Under the pieces are notes generated by a model. That model saw nothing but the letters and a program-made list of their open reading frames with translations. It searched no databases and had not been told where the DNA came from. The position numbers and the translations under genes were made by a program. Source: Marinobacter flavimaris (lineage in GTDB: Bacteria; Pseudomonadota; Gammaproteobacteria; Pseudomonadales; Oleiphilaceae). From it: 64,000 nt of DNA. This document shows, in pieces, positions 34,813 to 42,522 of the stretch. The stretch covers positions 62,001-126,000 of the forward strand of contig NZ_PSSW01000001.1 in NCBI RefSeq assembly GCF_002933295.1. Reading direction: 5' to 3'. Within the stretch, counting starts at the first letter, position 1; each line of letters opens with the position of its first letter.

Positions 34813-35478
34813 CTAGTTACTGCGAATCGCCCGGTGCCGAATGGACGAGACCAACTGGTTCATCAGCTCCCGGGCTTCGCCCTCGTGCAGGCTGTGGCAT
34901 TTGTCCTGCAAGACCCGGCGGTCGTGATTGGATGAGTCACTGGGGACATCTTTTAGCAGGTCCAGATACTGGCAGGCCGCAAGGTGCGCCTTGATCTCGG
35001 CATCAATCAGCCGGGTAACCAGTTCATCGACGGACTCTGTGCAGAAGGGGCGGTTCCGGTTAAGCAGCTCTCGGGCCTCCAGGGCCGCATTGCGAGCTTC
35101 CAGACGGAGTTCGCCCGCGGCCTCACCCGCTTCAACAGCCCTCAGGAACATGCCCAGGCGTTCATGGAGGTGCCATATCTGGGGCCAGATCTTGCTGTAG
35201 GCTTCCACTTCTGTGTGGTAGCGGGCTTCCTCCACCGGTGAGCCTGACACGCCGTTGCCTGCCTCGCCGGGACGGTTGAATTGCGCGACCCGTATGTCGT
35301 CCACTTCCCGCCACAGCGTATCGGAACGTTCCCGTAATGCTGCTAGCTGGTCCTGGCTACGGCGTCGAGCCCCTGATCCGATAAACAGAGCAATGAGTGC
35401 CAGCCCGAAGGCCCCCACCGAAAGCAGAAGCGGCAGACTATCTGCCGATAATATGTTCCATATTGGGTCTGTATCCAT
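34813..35478 (-). CDS. Membrane-anchored helical protein, unknown function
   Basis: A 221-residue protein starting MDTDPIWNILSADSL. One membrane helix near residues 15-36 (LPLLLSVGAFGLALIALFIG) is followed by an arginine-rich stop-transfer and a long helical cytoplasmic region with coiled-coil character (LAALRERSDTLWREVDD). No family recognised. Longer upstream starts would overlap the preceding acetyltransferase gene and are unlikely. Confidence 0.65.
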   Translation of the reverse strand: MDTDPIWNILSADSLPLLLSVGAFGLALIALFIGSGARRRSQDQLAALRERSDTLWREVDDIRVAQFNRPGEAGNGVSGSPVEEARYHTEVEAYSKIWPQIWHLHERLGMFLRAVEAGEAAGELRLEARNAALEARELLNRNRPFCTESVDELVTRLIDAEIKAHLAACQYLDLLKDVPSDSSNHDRRVLQDKCHSLHEGEARELMNQLVSSIRHRAIRSN

Positions 35479-35525
35479 AATCTCTGACCCCCGCGCAAAT
35501 CCTGTATGGTAATTCAGTATAGAAG

Positions 35526-36692
35526 CTAATCCTGCTCCTGCTGACGGAAGGGCAGAACGGATTTGGCGTCTTCGAAATAACCGAGGACGTGTTCCGCTTC
35601 TTCGTGGGTGAAGTTCTCGATGGCCTCGCGGAAGCCGGGGTGCCGAATTCCATGCCATGAATGGGTAATTACCGGCTCAAAGCCACGTACCAGTTTGTGT
35701 TCACCCTGGGCGCCGGCGTCGATATGGCTCAGCCCCAGGTCCATGGCCAGCTCGATGCCCTGGTAATAACAGGTTTCGAAGTGCAGGTGATTGTATTCAT
35801 CAAGGCATCCCCAGTAGCGGCCGTAAAGAGTGTCTTCGCCGGCCAGGAACAGGGCGCCGGCAATCATCTCGCCTTCGCGGACCGCCATAACGATGTGCAC
35901 ATGCTCCGGTAGCTGTTCCAGAAGCCATTCAAAGAACTGCTTGTTCAGGTATGGGCGCTGGCCGCGCTTCAGGTAGGTTGCCTGGTAGAACACGTAGAAG
36001 GCGGAAAGGACATGGTCGGAAATGTCTCGGCCGTGAAAGCGGGCAAATGAAATGCCTTGCTCTGCCACCTGCCGGCGCTCCTTGCGGATGGACTTGCGCT
36101 TGCGGGAATTAAGCGCTGCCAGAAAATCCTCGAAGTTCTGGTAACCGTGGTTGTGCCAGTGGAACTGGCATCCGAGTCGATGCAACTCGTGGTCATGTTG
36201 GAGCAGTTTTTGGTCGTTGCTGTCGGGAAACAGGAGGTGCCAGGAGTGAGCGCCGAGTTTCTCGGTCAGGGTGTCCAGGAGGCCATGAATCTGCTCTGGC
36301 GTCAGCTGTTGTCGTAGCTCCGGTTCCAGCAAAAGTCGGGGACCCGCAGAGGGTGTGAAGGGTATGGCGATCAACAGTTTCGGATAGTAATCAAGACCAT
36401 GGCGTTGATAGGCATCGGCCCAGGCCCAGTCGAAAACATATTCGCCCATGGAGTGGTTTTTAAGGAAAGCCGGCGCAATGCCAACGACTCTGCCAGCTTT
36501 CCGGAAAACCAGGTGACTTGGAGCCCAGCCGGTCACCTCCGTCGTGCATTTTGAAGTCTCGAGCGCCTGGAAAAATTCATAGCGGAGGAACGGGTTGCTG
36601 AGTCCAGCCAGCCTGCGCCAGTCATTCCGGTCGATATCGGCAATGCTGGTGCAGGTCTCCAGGGTGAGGTCGGACAGCGCGGATTCTGGCAT
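35526..36692 (-). CDS. GNAT/FemAB-like acyltransferase (DUF482 family)
   Basis: A 388-residue protein with a GNAT/FemAB-like double fold. SIADIDRNDWRRLAGLSNPF at the start, LNSRKRKSIRKERRQVAEQG centrally, and YYQGIELAMDLGLSHIDAGA with GEHKLVRGFEP later are the DUF482 blocks. Annotated relatives are called peptidoglycan-biosynthesis or GNAT proteins, without a proven reaction. AAGGAG lies upstream of the ATG with slightly long spacing. Confidence 0.8.
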   Translation of the reverse strand: MPESALSDLTLETCTSIADIDRNDWRRLAGLSNPFLRYEFFQALETSKCTTEVTGWAPSHLVFRKAGRVVGIAPAFLKNHSMGEYVFDWAWADAYQRHGLDYYPKLLIAIPFTPSAGPRLLLEPELRQQLTPEQIHGLLDTLTEKLGAHSWHLLFPDSNDQKLLQHDHELHRLGCQFHWHNHGYQNFEDFLAALNSRKRKSIRKERRQVAEQGISFARFHGRDISDHVLSAFYVFYQATYLKRGQRPYLNKQFFEWLLEQLPEHVHIVMAVREGEMIAGALFLAGEDTLYGRYWGCLDEYNHLHFETCYYQGIELAMDLGLSHIDAGAQGEHKLVRGFEPVITHSWHGIRHPGFREAIENFTHEEAEHVLGYFEDAKSVLPFRQQEQD

Positions 36693-36748
36693 GGTCGGGT
36701 AGTACTCCTTGATCTACCCGTTACCATACGTCAGAACCCGGCTTTTGA

Positions 36749-37099
36749 TCACCCTTCCTGTTCGGCGCAGCGCTTTTCCAGTTTCTCATGAAACTTCGCG
36801 GCACGCTTCTCATGCTTCTCCCGACGCTCGTCGTGGATTTGTTTCCAGATTTCGCGTTGCTCATCATCAAGCTTCAGGCGGTCAGCCAGTTCTGCTTGAT
36901 GCTCTTGCATTTTTTCGCGGCGCTCTTGTTTATCAAAGCGGCCCTTGCCTGCTTTGAAGTCTTCGCACATTTCTGCGATGTCCTTTCGGTCGCCATGATG
37001 TTTCTTGTGATGCTCGTCAGCCATGAGGTATGGGCTGGCCATGAACAGAGCAGACACGAGAGCGCCGGTTGCCAGAAACGAACGTGTACGGCTTTTCAT
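36749..37099 (-). CDS. Spy/CpxP-like periplasmic protein
   Basis: A 116-residue exported protein: signal peptide from MKSRTRSFLATGALVSALFM with cleavage near LMA-DE, then a highly charged helical domain (Lys/Arg/Glu/His-rich, LADRLKLDDEQREIWKQIHD). The helical pattern matches Spy/CpxP chaperones, though their LTxxQ repeats are not clear. GGAG precedes the ATG at 37099. Divergent from a CpxR-like/CpxA-like pair, exactly the cpxP position, which supports a periplasmic stress role. Confidence 0.65.
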   Translation of the reverse strand: MKSRTRSFLATGALVSALFMASPYLMADEHHKKHHGDRKDIAEMCEDFKAGKGRFDKQERREKMQEHQAELADRLKLDDEQREIWKQIHDERREKHEKRAAKFHEKLEKRCAEQEG

Positions 37100-37190
37100 A
37101 AGGTTTTCTCCGATATTGACTGTGTTGACAGTGGTTGAGTTCACGGTTGCCATAGTACCGGTGTCTTTCGTCAACGAGCGTCAGTGGTTT

Positions 37191-37206
37191 GTAAAGGTTC
37201 TGCAAA
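37191..37206. promoter_or_regulatory. Imperfect Cpx-box-like direct repeat
   Basis: GTAAA-N6-GCAAA lies in the 193-bp gap between the CpxP-like and CpxR-like genes. The Cpx box is GTAAA-N5-GTAAA, so this has one mismatch and one extra spacer base. Weak on its own; location makes it worth noting. Confidence 0.25.
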
Positions 37207-37292
37207 GGAAATCTCCCTGAATCAGCGGCTTGTGAGGAGCGTGTTAGACTGCAAACAGAAATGTTGGTCAGCCCAGAGGGTGGATAGTCGGT

Positions 37293-37979
37293 ATGCAGAA
37301 CAGGGTTCTACTGGTTGAGGATGATGATGAATTGCGGGAACTGCTTGCCCGCTACCTGACCAATCAGGGGTTTACCGTGCGCGAGGCGGCAAACGGTCGG
37401 GACGGGCTGGCCCTGGCTCTTGGTCAGGACTGCGATATCGTCGTGCTCGACATCATGCTGCCGGACATCAGTGGCCTTGAGGTGTTGCGGGAGTTGAGGG
37501 CAGAGACTCACCTGCCGGTTGTGCTGCTGACGGCCCGGGGTGATGAAACTGACAGGATCGTGGGATTTGAAGTCGGTGCCGATGACTATATTCCCAAACC
37601 CTGCAATCCACGGGAGCTGGTGGCGCGCTTGCAGGCGTTGTTGCGGCGGATTGCCTGGGACCAGAAAACCGAAGTCAATGCGGCCCGGACCTATGGCGAC
37701 CTCCGTGTCGAGCCGGGCCATCGCCGAATTTACCAGAATGATGTGGCGATGGAGCTGACCGCCACCGAGTACGAGGTTCTGCAGGTTCTTCTGGTACATG
37801 CAGGCAGCGTGGTCCGCAAAACCGATCTCATGCAATGGGCGCTGGGCCGGCGCCTTGAAGCTTACGACCGCACCCTTGATATGCACATCAGTAACCTTCG
37901 CAAAAAACTGGGCAACGACGACCCGCCCCGTATCGAAACCGTTAGGGGGCTGGGGTACAGCTATCGGGTGCCAGAATGA
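37293..37979 (+). CDS. OmpR-type response regulator, CpxR-like
   Basis: A 228-residue regulator: receiver domain 1-120 with acidic pocket E9-D10-D11, phosphoacceptor D53 (VLDIMLPDISG), T80 and K102 (YIPKPCNPREL), then an OmpR winged helix (about 135-225, ending RTLDMHISNLRKKLG...RGLGYSY). PKPCNPRELVARLQALLRR is typical of CpxR. The stop overlaps the kinase start as ATGA. Probably controls the divergent CpxP-like gene and itself. Confidence 0.85.
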   Translation: MQNRVLLVEDDDELRELLARYLTNQGFTVREAANGRDGLALALGQDCDIVVLDIMLPDISGLEVLRELRAETHLPVVLLTARGDETDRIVGFEVGADDYIPKPCNPRELVARLQALLRRIAWDQKTEVNAARTYGDLRVEPGHRRIYQNDVAMELTATEYEVLQVLLVHAGSVVRKTDLMQWALGRRLEAYDRTLDMHISNLRKKLGNDDPPRIETVRGLGYSYRVPE

Positions 37980-39298
37980 AACAGCGGCCCATGTTCCCTC
38001 TGTTTTGGCGGATCTTCCTGTCGATCTGGCTGGCCATGGCGGTCACCGTGGTGGCCAGTAGCCTTGCAACCGGGATGCTTCTGGACCGGGAGCGGGAAGT
38101 GATTGAGCGCCAGGCAGGTCTGAGGGATCTGGCGGAAGAAGCCATCGCAATCCGTGAGGCTGGTAACCGTGGCGAAGCGTGGCGCTTTCTGCGGGATGAA
38201 GGCGAGCGTCTTGAACTGTTTCTGGTGTTGCTCGAACAGGATGAAAACGATGGCAAGCTGCCCTCGTTCATCCGCGACCGCATGAAATCCGGCTGGTACC
38301 CGCAGAAACCCGCGGTACTGGACGTTGGCGGCGGTTACCGGTTGGTGGCCTGGCCACGGGTGCAGGGCGCCGGCTGGCTCAACCCGAGATTCTTCAGGGC
38401 CATCGAGCTCGGGCTGGCCCTGCTGATGATTTCACTGGCGTGCTGGTGGATCGCCCGCCTGGTATCGCGACCGTTGAAACACATGGAAAGCACCGCCCAG
38501 GCGATTGCGGCCGGTGATAATTCTCTGAGAGTCAGCGAAAAGATCGCCCAACGCCGGGATGAGGTGGGGCAACTGGCCACGGCTTTCAATGCCATGACCG
38601 AACAGCTCTGCAGTCTGCTGGAACGCCAGAAACATCTGCTTCGGGATATTTCCCACGATTTGCGAACGCCGCTCACCCGCCAGCGTATCGCCATTGAGCT
38701 GGCAAACGAGGCCGGTGCAGATGAAGAGCTGATGGCCAGCATTCTGCGCCAGAACGAACGGCTTGAAACCATGACCGGTCAGATACTGACGTTATACCGG
38801 GTTACCGAAGCCGGCGGCGATATCGAGCGCGAGCCCCTCCGGCTGGTGCATGTGATCAATCAGGTCCTCAAGGATGCAGCGGACTATGCCGAGCACCAGG
38901 GTGTGGACTGCAAACTCGTGGTGTCGCCGGAAAGTTCAAGGGCGTCGGTGCTGGGTGATGAAGGGCTTTTACAGCGAGCCATCGACAACATCCTGCAGAA
39001 TGCCCTCGACCACACGCCACCTGGCAGGGCTGTTCATCTGGCCGTGACGGTGGCCGATGACTGGTTGATGCTAACGGTTGATGACGAGGGGCCGGGCGTT
39101 CCGGATGAGCTGATCGGCCAGCTTTTCGAGCCGTTCTTCCGCGCAGACAAGTCTCGCGGGGGCACGGGCTGGGGGCTTGGCCTGGCCATTGCCAGAGACA
39201 TCGTAGCGGCCCACGATGGCGTGATCGGGGCAGCAGCGGGAGAAACTGGCGGCTTACGGGTGACGCTTCGCCTTCCGGTGTTTTTCGGGGGCGGCTGA
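37976..39298 (+). CDS. Sensor histidine kinase, CpxA-like
   Basis: A 440-residue inner-membrane kinase. Membrane helices near 10-33 and 142-164 flank a periplasmic sensor of about 110 residues; a HAMP domain follows (about 162-215). H227 in LLRDISHDLRTPLTR is the phosphoacceptor; the N box is AIDNILQNALDH, and the G boxes DDEGPGVP and GGTGWGLGLAI bind ATP. Translationally coupled to the response regulator. The periplasmic region is short compared with E. coli CpxA, so the signal may differ. Confidence 0.87.
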   Translation: MKQRPMFPLFWRIFLSIWLAMAVTVVASSLATGMLLDREREVIERQAGLRDLAEEAIAIREAGNRGEAWRFLRDEGERLELFLVLLEQDENDGKLPSFIRDRMKSGWYPQKPAVLDVGGGYRLVAWPRVQGAGWLNPRFFRAIELGLALLMISLACWWIARLVSRPLKHMESTAQAIAAGDNSLRVSEKIAQRRDEVGQLATAFNAMTEQLCSLLERQKHLLRDISHDLRTPLTRQRIAIELANEAGADEELMASILRQNERLETMTGQILTLYRVTEAGGDIEREPLRLVHVINQVLKDAADYAEHQGVDCKLVVSPESSRASVLGDEGLLQRAIDNILQNALDHTPPGRAVHLAVTVADDWLMLTVDDEGPGVPDELIGQLFEPFFRADKSRGGTGWGLGLAIARDIVAAHDGVIGAAAGETGGLRVTLRLPVFFGGG

Positions 39299-39454
39299 CT
39301 CCGGCTCCGGGTCGGAAGGTTTCAGTTTTTCGGCGCCGGAAAAGTCGATACCCTCCTGCAGCTCGTCTTCGTCAAAGCGGATTCCGCAGGCCGCTTTCCG
39401 AATCTTCGCGGGCTTTGCCGTGCCCGGGTTGTTGTATTCGTCTTCAGAGGCCAT
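39254..39454 (-). CDS. Possible small acidic protein, 66 residues
   Basis: The frame MASEDEYNNPGTAKPAKIRK continues through a D/E-rich stretch and a Lys/Arg tail. It overlaps the kinase 3' end by 45 bp on the other strand and is divergent from the YigZ gene. Amino acid composition looks protein-like rather than antisense-like, but the ATG has no convincing ribosome site. Could be real or a fortuitous frame. Confidence 0.35.
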   Translation of the reverse strand: MASEDEYNNPGTAKPAKIRKAACGIRFDEDELQEGIDFSGAEKLKPSDPEPESAAPEKHRKAKRHP

Positions 39455-39466
39455 AGGTCGTTGTCC

Positions 39467-40072
39467 ATGAAAAAAGATTACCCCGTTCCCGCAGGATACC
39501 TTGAGCGTGAAACGGAAGTGAAGAAAAGCCGGTTCATTGCCCGGGTAGCCCCGGTGAGTTCGCGGGAGGAGGTGAAGGACTGGCTGGAACAGGCTCACCA
39601 GGACCATCCGGACGCCCGGCATATCTGCTGGGCCTACCAGATCGGGCGTCCCGGGTCTGCCGCCGAAGCTGGTATGAACGATGATGGTGAACCGTCTGGA
39701 ACGGCCGGGAAGCCGATTCTCAACGTGATTCAGCACAAGGATATGGGAGATGTGCTGGTGATGGTGGTGCGGTACTTTGGTGGCATCAAACTGGGTGCCG
39801 GTGGCCTGGTGCGAGCCTATGCCGGAGCTGCAGAGAGCGTGCTGTCGGCTGTTGACCGGGTGGTCCAGAAGCCCATGGTGGACGTGCTGGTGCTCCTGTC
39901 TTTTGCTGACGAGCAACCGCTGCGGCACTGGTGTGAGATGAACGGGGCATCGGTGGAATCGGTGGATTACGGGGCCTCGGTACGGGCTGGTGTTCTGGTT
40001 CCCGAGGATCAGGTCGAGGCATTCGGAGCCTTCTGCGATGCCCATAAACTGGATTACAGTTTAGAAAGGTGA
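39467..40072 (+). CDS. yigZ: YigZ/IMPACT family protein
   Basis: A 201-residue cytoplasmic protein. KKSRFIARVAPV, HICWAYQIG and MNDDGEPSGTAGKPIL are the IMPACT-family blocks in the N-terminal domain; the C-terminal part is the DUF1949-type ferredoxin-like domain. The ATG at 39467 is preferred over an in-frame TTG two codons earlier. Eukaryotic IMPACT affects translation control via GCN1; the bacterial role is unknown. Confidence 0.88.
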   Translation: MKKDYPVPAGYLERETEVKKSRFIARVAPVSSREEVKDWLEQAHQDHPDARHICWAYQIGRPGSAAEAGMNDDGEPSGTAGKPILNVIQHKDMGDVLVMVVRYFGGIKLGAGGLVRAYAGAAESVLSAVDRVVQKPMVDVLVLLSFADEQPLRHWCEMNGASVESVDYGASVRAGVLVPEDQVEAFGAFCDAHKLDYSLER

Positions 40073-40150
40073 CGGATCCCGGGGGCATCGTTGTGCGTCT
40101 GCGAGGCGTATACTGTTTGTAAATCTGAGTCTCAATCGAGGACAGGAATC

Positions 40151-40681
40151 ATGATGCGTTTTCTGATGTTAGCGGTTGTTGCACTGGCCATGACCGGTTG
40201 TGCCAGCAACGTGGTGACCGACTACAACTCTTCCGTGGTTTTCGGTAATTATTCCTCCTGGGCGTTTGCCGGTGGCACCGATTCGTCTTCCTTTACCTCA
40301 CTCGACGGCACTCGGGTGCGCAGTGCCGTCGAGCGAGAGCTGAATCGCAAAGCGCTGAAACAGGTCCCTGAAGCAGAGGCCGACTTGCTGGTAAGCTGGC
40401 AGATCGTGCCCGAGGAGCGTCTTGAGCAGACGGGGCTGGGACTCGGATTTGGTTTTGGCAGCGGGAATTTCGGATGGGCCCTGTCTGCGCCGCCACCGGT
40501 ACGTGAAATTGAAGAGGGAAAGCTGGTTGTAGAGCTGGCAGACAGCAAGTCGAAAGAAGTTGTCTGGCGCGCCGCCAGTCGGCGCTATCTCAATGAAAAC
40601 CAGTCACCCGAGACCCGAAGAGAACTGATCGACGAGGTCGTGGCCGAAATGTTTACCAAGTATCCTCCTGGTCTCGATTGA
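40151..40681 (+). CDS. DUF4136 lipoprotein
   Basis: A 176-residue lipoprotein: MMRFLMLAVVALAMTGCASN, lipobox AMTGC with Cys at 17. The mature part has the DUF4136 features: SSWAFAGGTD, VERELNRKALKQVPEAEADL and a Gly-rich GLGLGFGFGSGNFGWAL loop, ending with a FTKYPPG. Probably outer-membrane anchored; function unknown. Start chosen at 40151, after GAGGACAGGA. Confidence 0.8.
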   Translation: MMRFLMLAVVALAMTGCASNVVTDYNSSVVFGNYSSWAFAGGTDSSSFTSLDGTRVRSAVERELNRKALKQVPEAEADLLVSWQIVPEERLEQTGLGLGFGFGSGNFGWALSAPPPVREIEEGKLVVELADSKSKEVVWRAASRRYLNENQSPETRRELIDEVVAEMFTKYPPGLD

Positions 40682-40715
40682 AGGCGTTACAAGACAGGAA
40701 TAGCACGGAGACAGA

Positions 40716-41072
40716 ATGAAGAAGCGATCTGAGGGCGGTCTGGTTTTTTCGACCGAGCAGGGGCGTATGTGCCCGGATTGCCGTAACCCCGTGAATGAAT
40801 GTACCTGCGGTACATCATCACGGCCTGCCGGGGATGGCATTGTCAGAGTAAGCCGGGAGACCAAGGGCCGCAAGGGTAAGGGTGTCACCCTGATTACCGG
40901 CATTCCACTGGACGACAAAGAACTGAAAGCCTATGCCAAGGTGTTGAAAGCCAAATGCGGCACCGGTGGCACAGTAAAAGATGGTGTGGTCGAAATCCAG
41001 GGCGACCAGCGGGATCTTCTGGTTCCGCTGCTTGAGCAAAAGGGGTGGACGGTGAAGCGCGCCGGTGGCTGA
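40716..41072 (+). CDS. yciH: SUI1/YciH family translation initiation factor
   Basis: A 118-residue protein. The C-terminal SUI1 domain shows GKGVTLITGIPLDDKEL, LKAKCGTGGTVKDGVVEIQG and LLEQKGW, the eIF1-like core. The N-terminus has CPDC and CTC pairs, which could bind a metal. YciH is the bacterial eIF1 relative and affects initiation fidelity. It follows the DUF4136 gene by 34 bp. Confidence 0.92.
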   Translation: MKKRSEGGLVFSTEQGRMCPDCRNPVNECTCGTSSRPAGDGIVRVSRETKGRKGKGVTLITGIPLDDKELKAYAKVLKAKCGTGGTVKDGVVEIQGDQRDLLVPLLEQKGWTVKRAGG

Positions 41073-41215
41073 TGGTATAACACGCAAATCCCCCACGCTC
41101 ACGTTACAATAGAGCCCGCGTTAACAAATCCCGACTTTCATACCAACCGGAATCTGCCCAGAAATCCCTGCAATTATGCCGTTGGATGGCGGATTCTGTT
41201 CGACCGGAGGCAAGC

Positions 41216-42469
41216 ATGCATATACTGGTTTTGGGCGCAGGCGTTGTGGGTACTACCACGGCCTGGTATCTGCAGAAGCAGGGGCACCAGGTAACTGTGG
41301 TTGATCGCCAGAACCAGGCCGGCCTGGAAACCAGTTATGCCAACGGCGGTCAGATCTCCGTTTCCCATGCGGAGCCGTGGGCCAACCCGTCCGCCCCTCT
41401 GAAAGTCATGAAATGGCTGTTCCAGCCCGACGCGCCCCTGCTGTTCCGGCCAAGACTGGATCCCGCCCAGTGGCGCTGGGCGCTCTCTTTTCTGGGGCAG
41501 TGCACCTCGGCCCGGGCTGCCCACAACATCCGCCAGATGGTAAATCTCGGCACCTACAGCCGCAGCCAGTTGCAGGCCCTGCGTATGGAAGCGGGCATCG
41601 AGTACAACCATCTCGAGAAGGGTATCCTGCACTTCTACACCAATCCTGCGGAGTTTGACGGTGCCATGGAGCCGACCCGGATCATGCAGGATCTGGGGTG
41701 TGACCGTCAGATTATCGATGCAGACCGGGCGGTAGAGCTGGAGCCGGCACTCAAGCCGATCCGCAACCGGATTGCCGGGGCAACCTACACCTCGGAAGAC
41801 GAATCCGGTGATGCCCGGATGTTTACCCAGAACCTCGCAAAACGCTGCGCGGAGGCCGGCGTAGAGTTCCGGTACGGCACTGAAATCCTGAGCTTCGAAC
41901 GCGCCGGCGAGCGGGTACTCGGTATCCAGACGCTCCGGGAGGGCCATCATGAGACGCTGCGCGCGGATGCCTACGTGCTGAGCATGGGCAGCTTCAGTGC
42001 AGCGCTTGCCAGTCAGCTCGGTATTTTCCTCAACATCTATCCGGCCAAAGGCTATTCGATTACGGTACCGGTGAAGAACGAGGAGGCGGCGTTCAATGTC
42101 AGCCTCACTGACGACGAGTACAAGCTGGTTTATTCCCGCCTGGGTGATCGCATGCGCGTGGCGGGCACGGCCGAACTGAACGGCTACAGCCGGAAACTGA
42201 ACTATACCCGCTGCCGCGCTATCGTGCGCCGCACAGCGGAAGTCATGCCCGAAGCAGGTTACTGGGATCAGGCGGAATTCTGGACCGGTTTACGGCCTGC
42301 GACGCCCTCCAACGTGCCGTACATCGGAAAAAGCCACTTCGCCAACCTCTACCTGAATACCGGACACGGCACCCTTGGATGGACCCATTCCTGTGGTTCC
42401 GCCGCGGCCCTTGCGGACATTATTGACGGCCGCAAGCCTGAGGTGGATTTTACGTTTTCCGGCCTATAA
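41216..42469 (+). CDS. dadA: D-amino acid dehydrogenase small subunit
   Basis: A 417-residue FAD enzyme of the DAO family, close to E. coli DadA (432). MHILVLGAGVVGTTTAWYL is the FAD dinucleotide motif; the C-terminal FWTGLRPATPSNVPYIG and LNTGHGTLGWTHSCGSA complete the FAD and substrate sites. It oxidises D-alanine and other D-amino acids, passing electrons to the quinone pool. GGAGG fixes the start at 41216. A terminator-like hairpin follows directly. Confidence 0.9.
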   Translation: MHILVLGAGVVGTTTAWYLQKQGHQVTVVDRQNQAGLETSYANGGQISVSHAEPWANPSAPLKVMKWLFQPDAPLLFRPRLDPAQWRWALSFLGQCTSARAAHNIRQMVNLGTYSRSQLQALRMEAGIEYNHLEKGILHFYTNPAEFDGAMEPTRIMQDLGCDRQIIDADRAVELEPALKPIRNRIAGATYTSEDESGDARMFTQNLAKRCAEAGVEFRYGTEILSFERAGERVLGIQTLREGHHETLRADAYVLSMGSFSAALASQLGIFLNIYPAKGYSITVPVKNEEAAFNVSLTDDEYKLVYSRLGDRMRVAGTAELNGYSRKLNYTRCRAIVRRTAEVMPEAGYWDQAEFWTGLRPATPSNVPYIGKSHFANLYLNTGHGTLGWTHSCGSAAALADIIDGRKPEVDFTFSGL

Positions 42470-42471
42470 AA

Positions 42472-42505
42472 AAGGGGCCAGATGAGGTGTGTCATCTGGC
42501 CCCTT
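42472..42505 (-). terminator. Rho-independent terminator between dadA and the convergent acyl-CoA ligase
   Basis: AAGGGGCCAGATGA (42472-42485) and TCATCTGGCCCCTT (42492-42505) are perfect 14-bp arms with a 6-base loop. On the minus strand the stem is followed by a run of T, so it is strongest for the minus-strand ligase; on the plus strand, after dadA, the tail is weak. Confidence 0.87.
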
Positions 42506-42522
42506 CCCAAACGCCTCACTGA

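Noticed and set aside
39455..40045. Upstream part of a long minus-strand frame over yigZ
   Set aside because: Antisense to yigZ. Only the last 66 codons, beyond yigZ, were kept as a possible small ORF.
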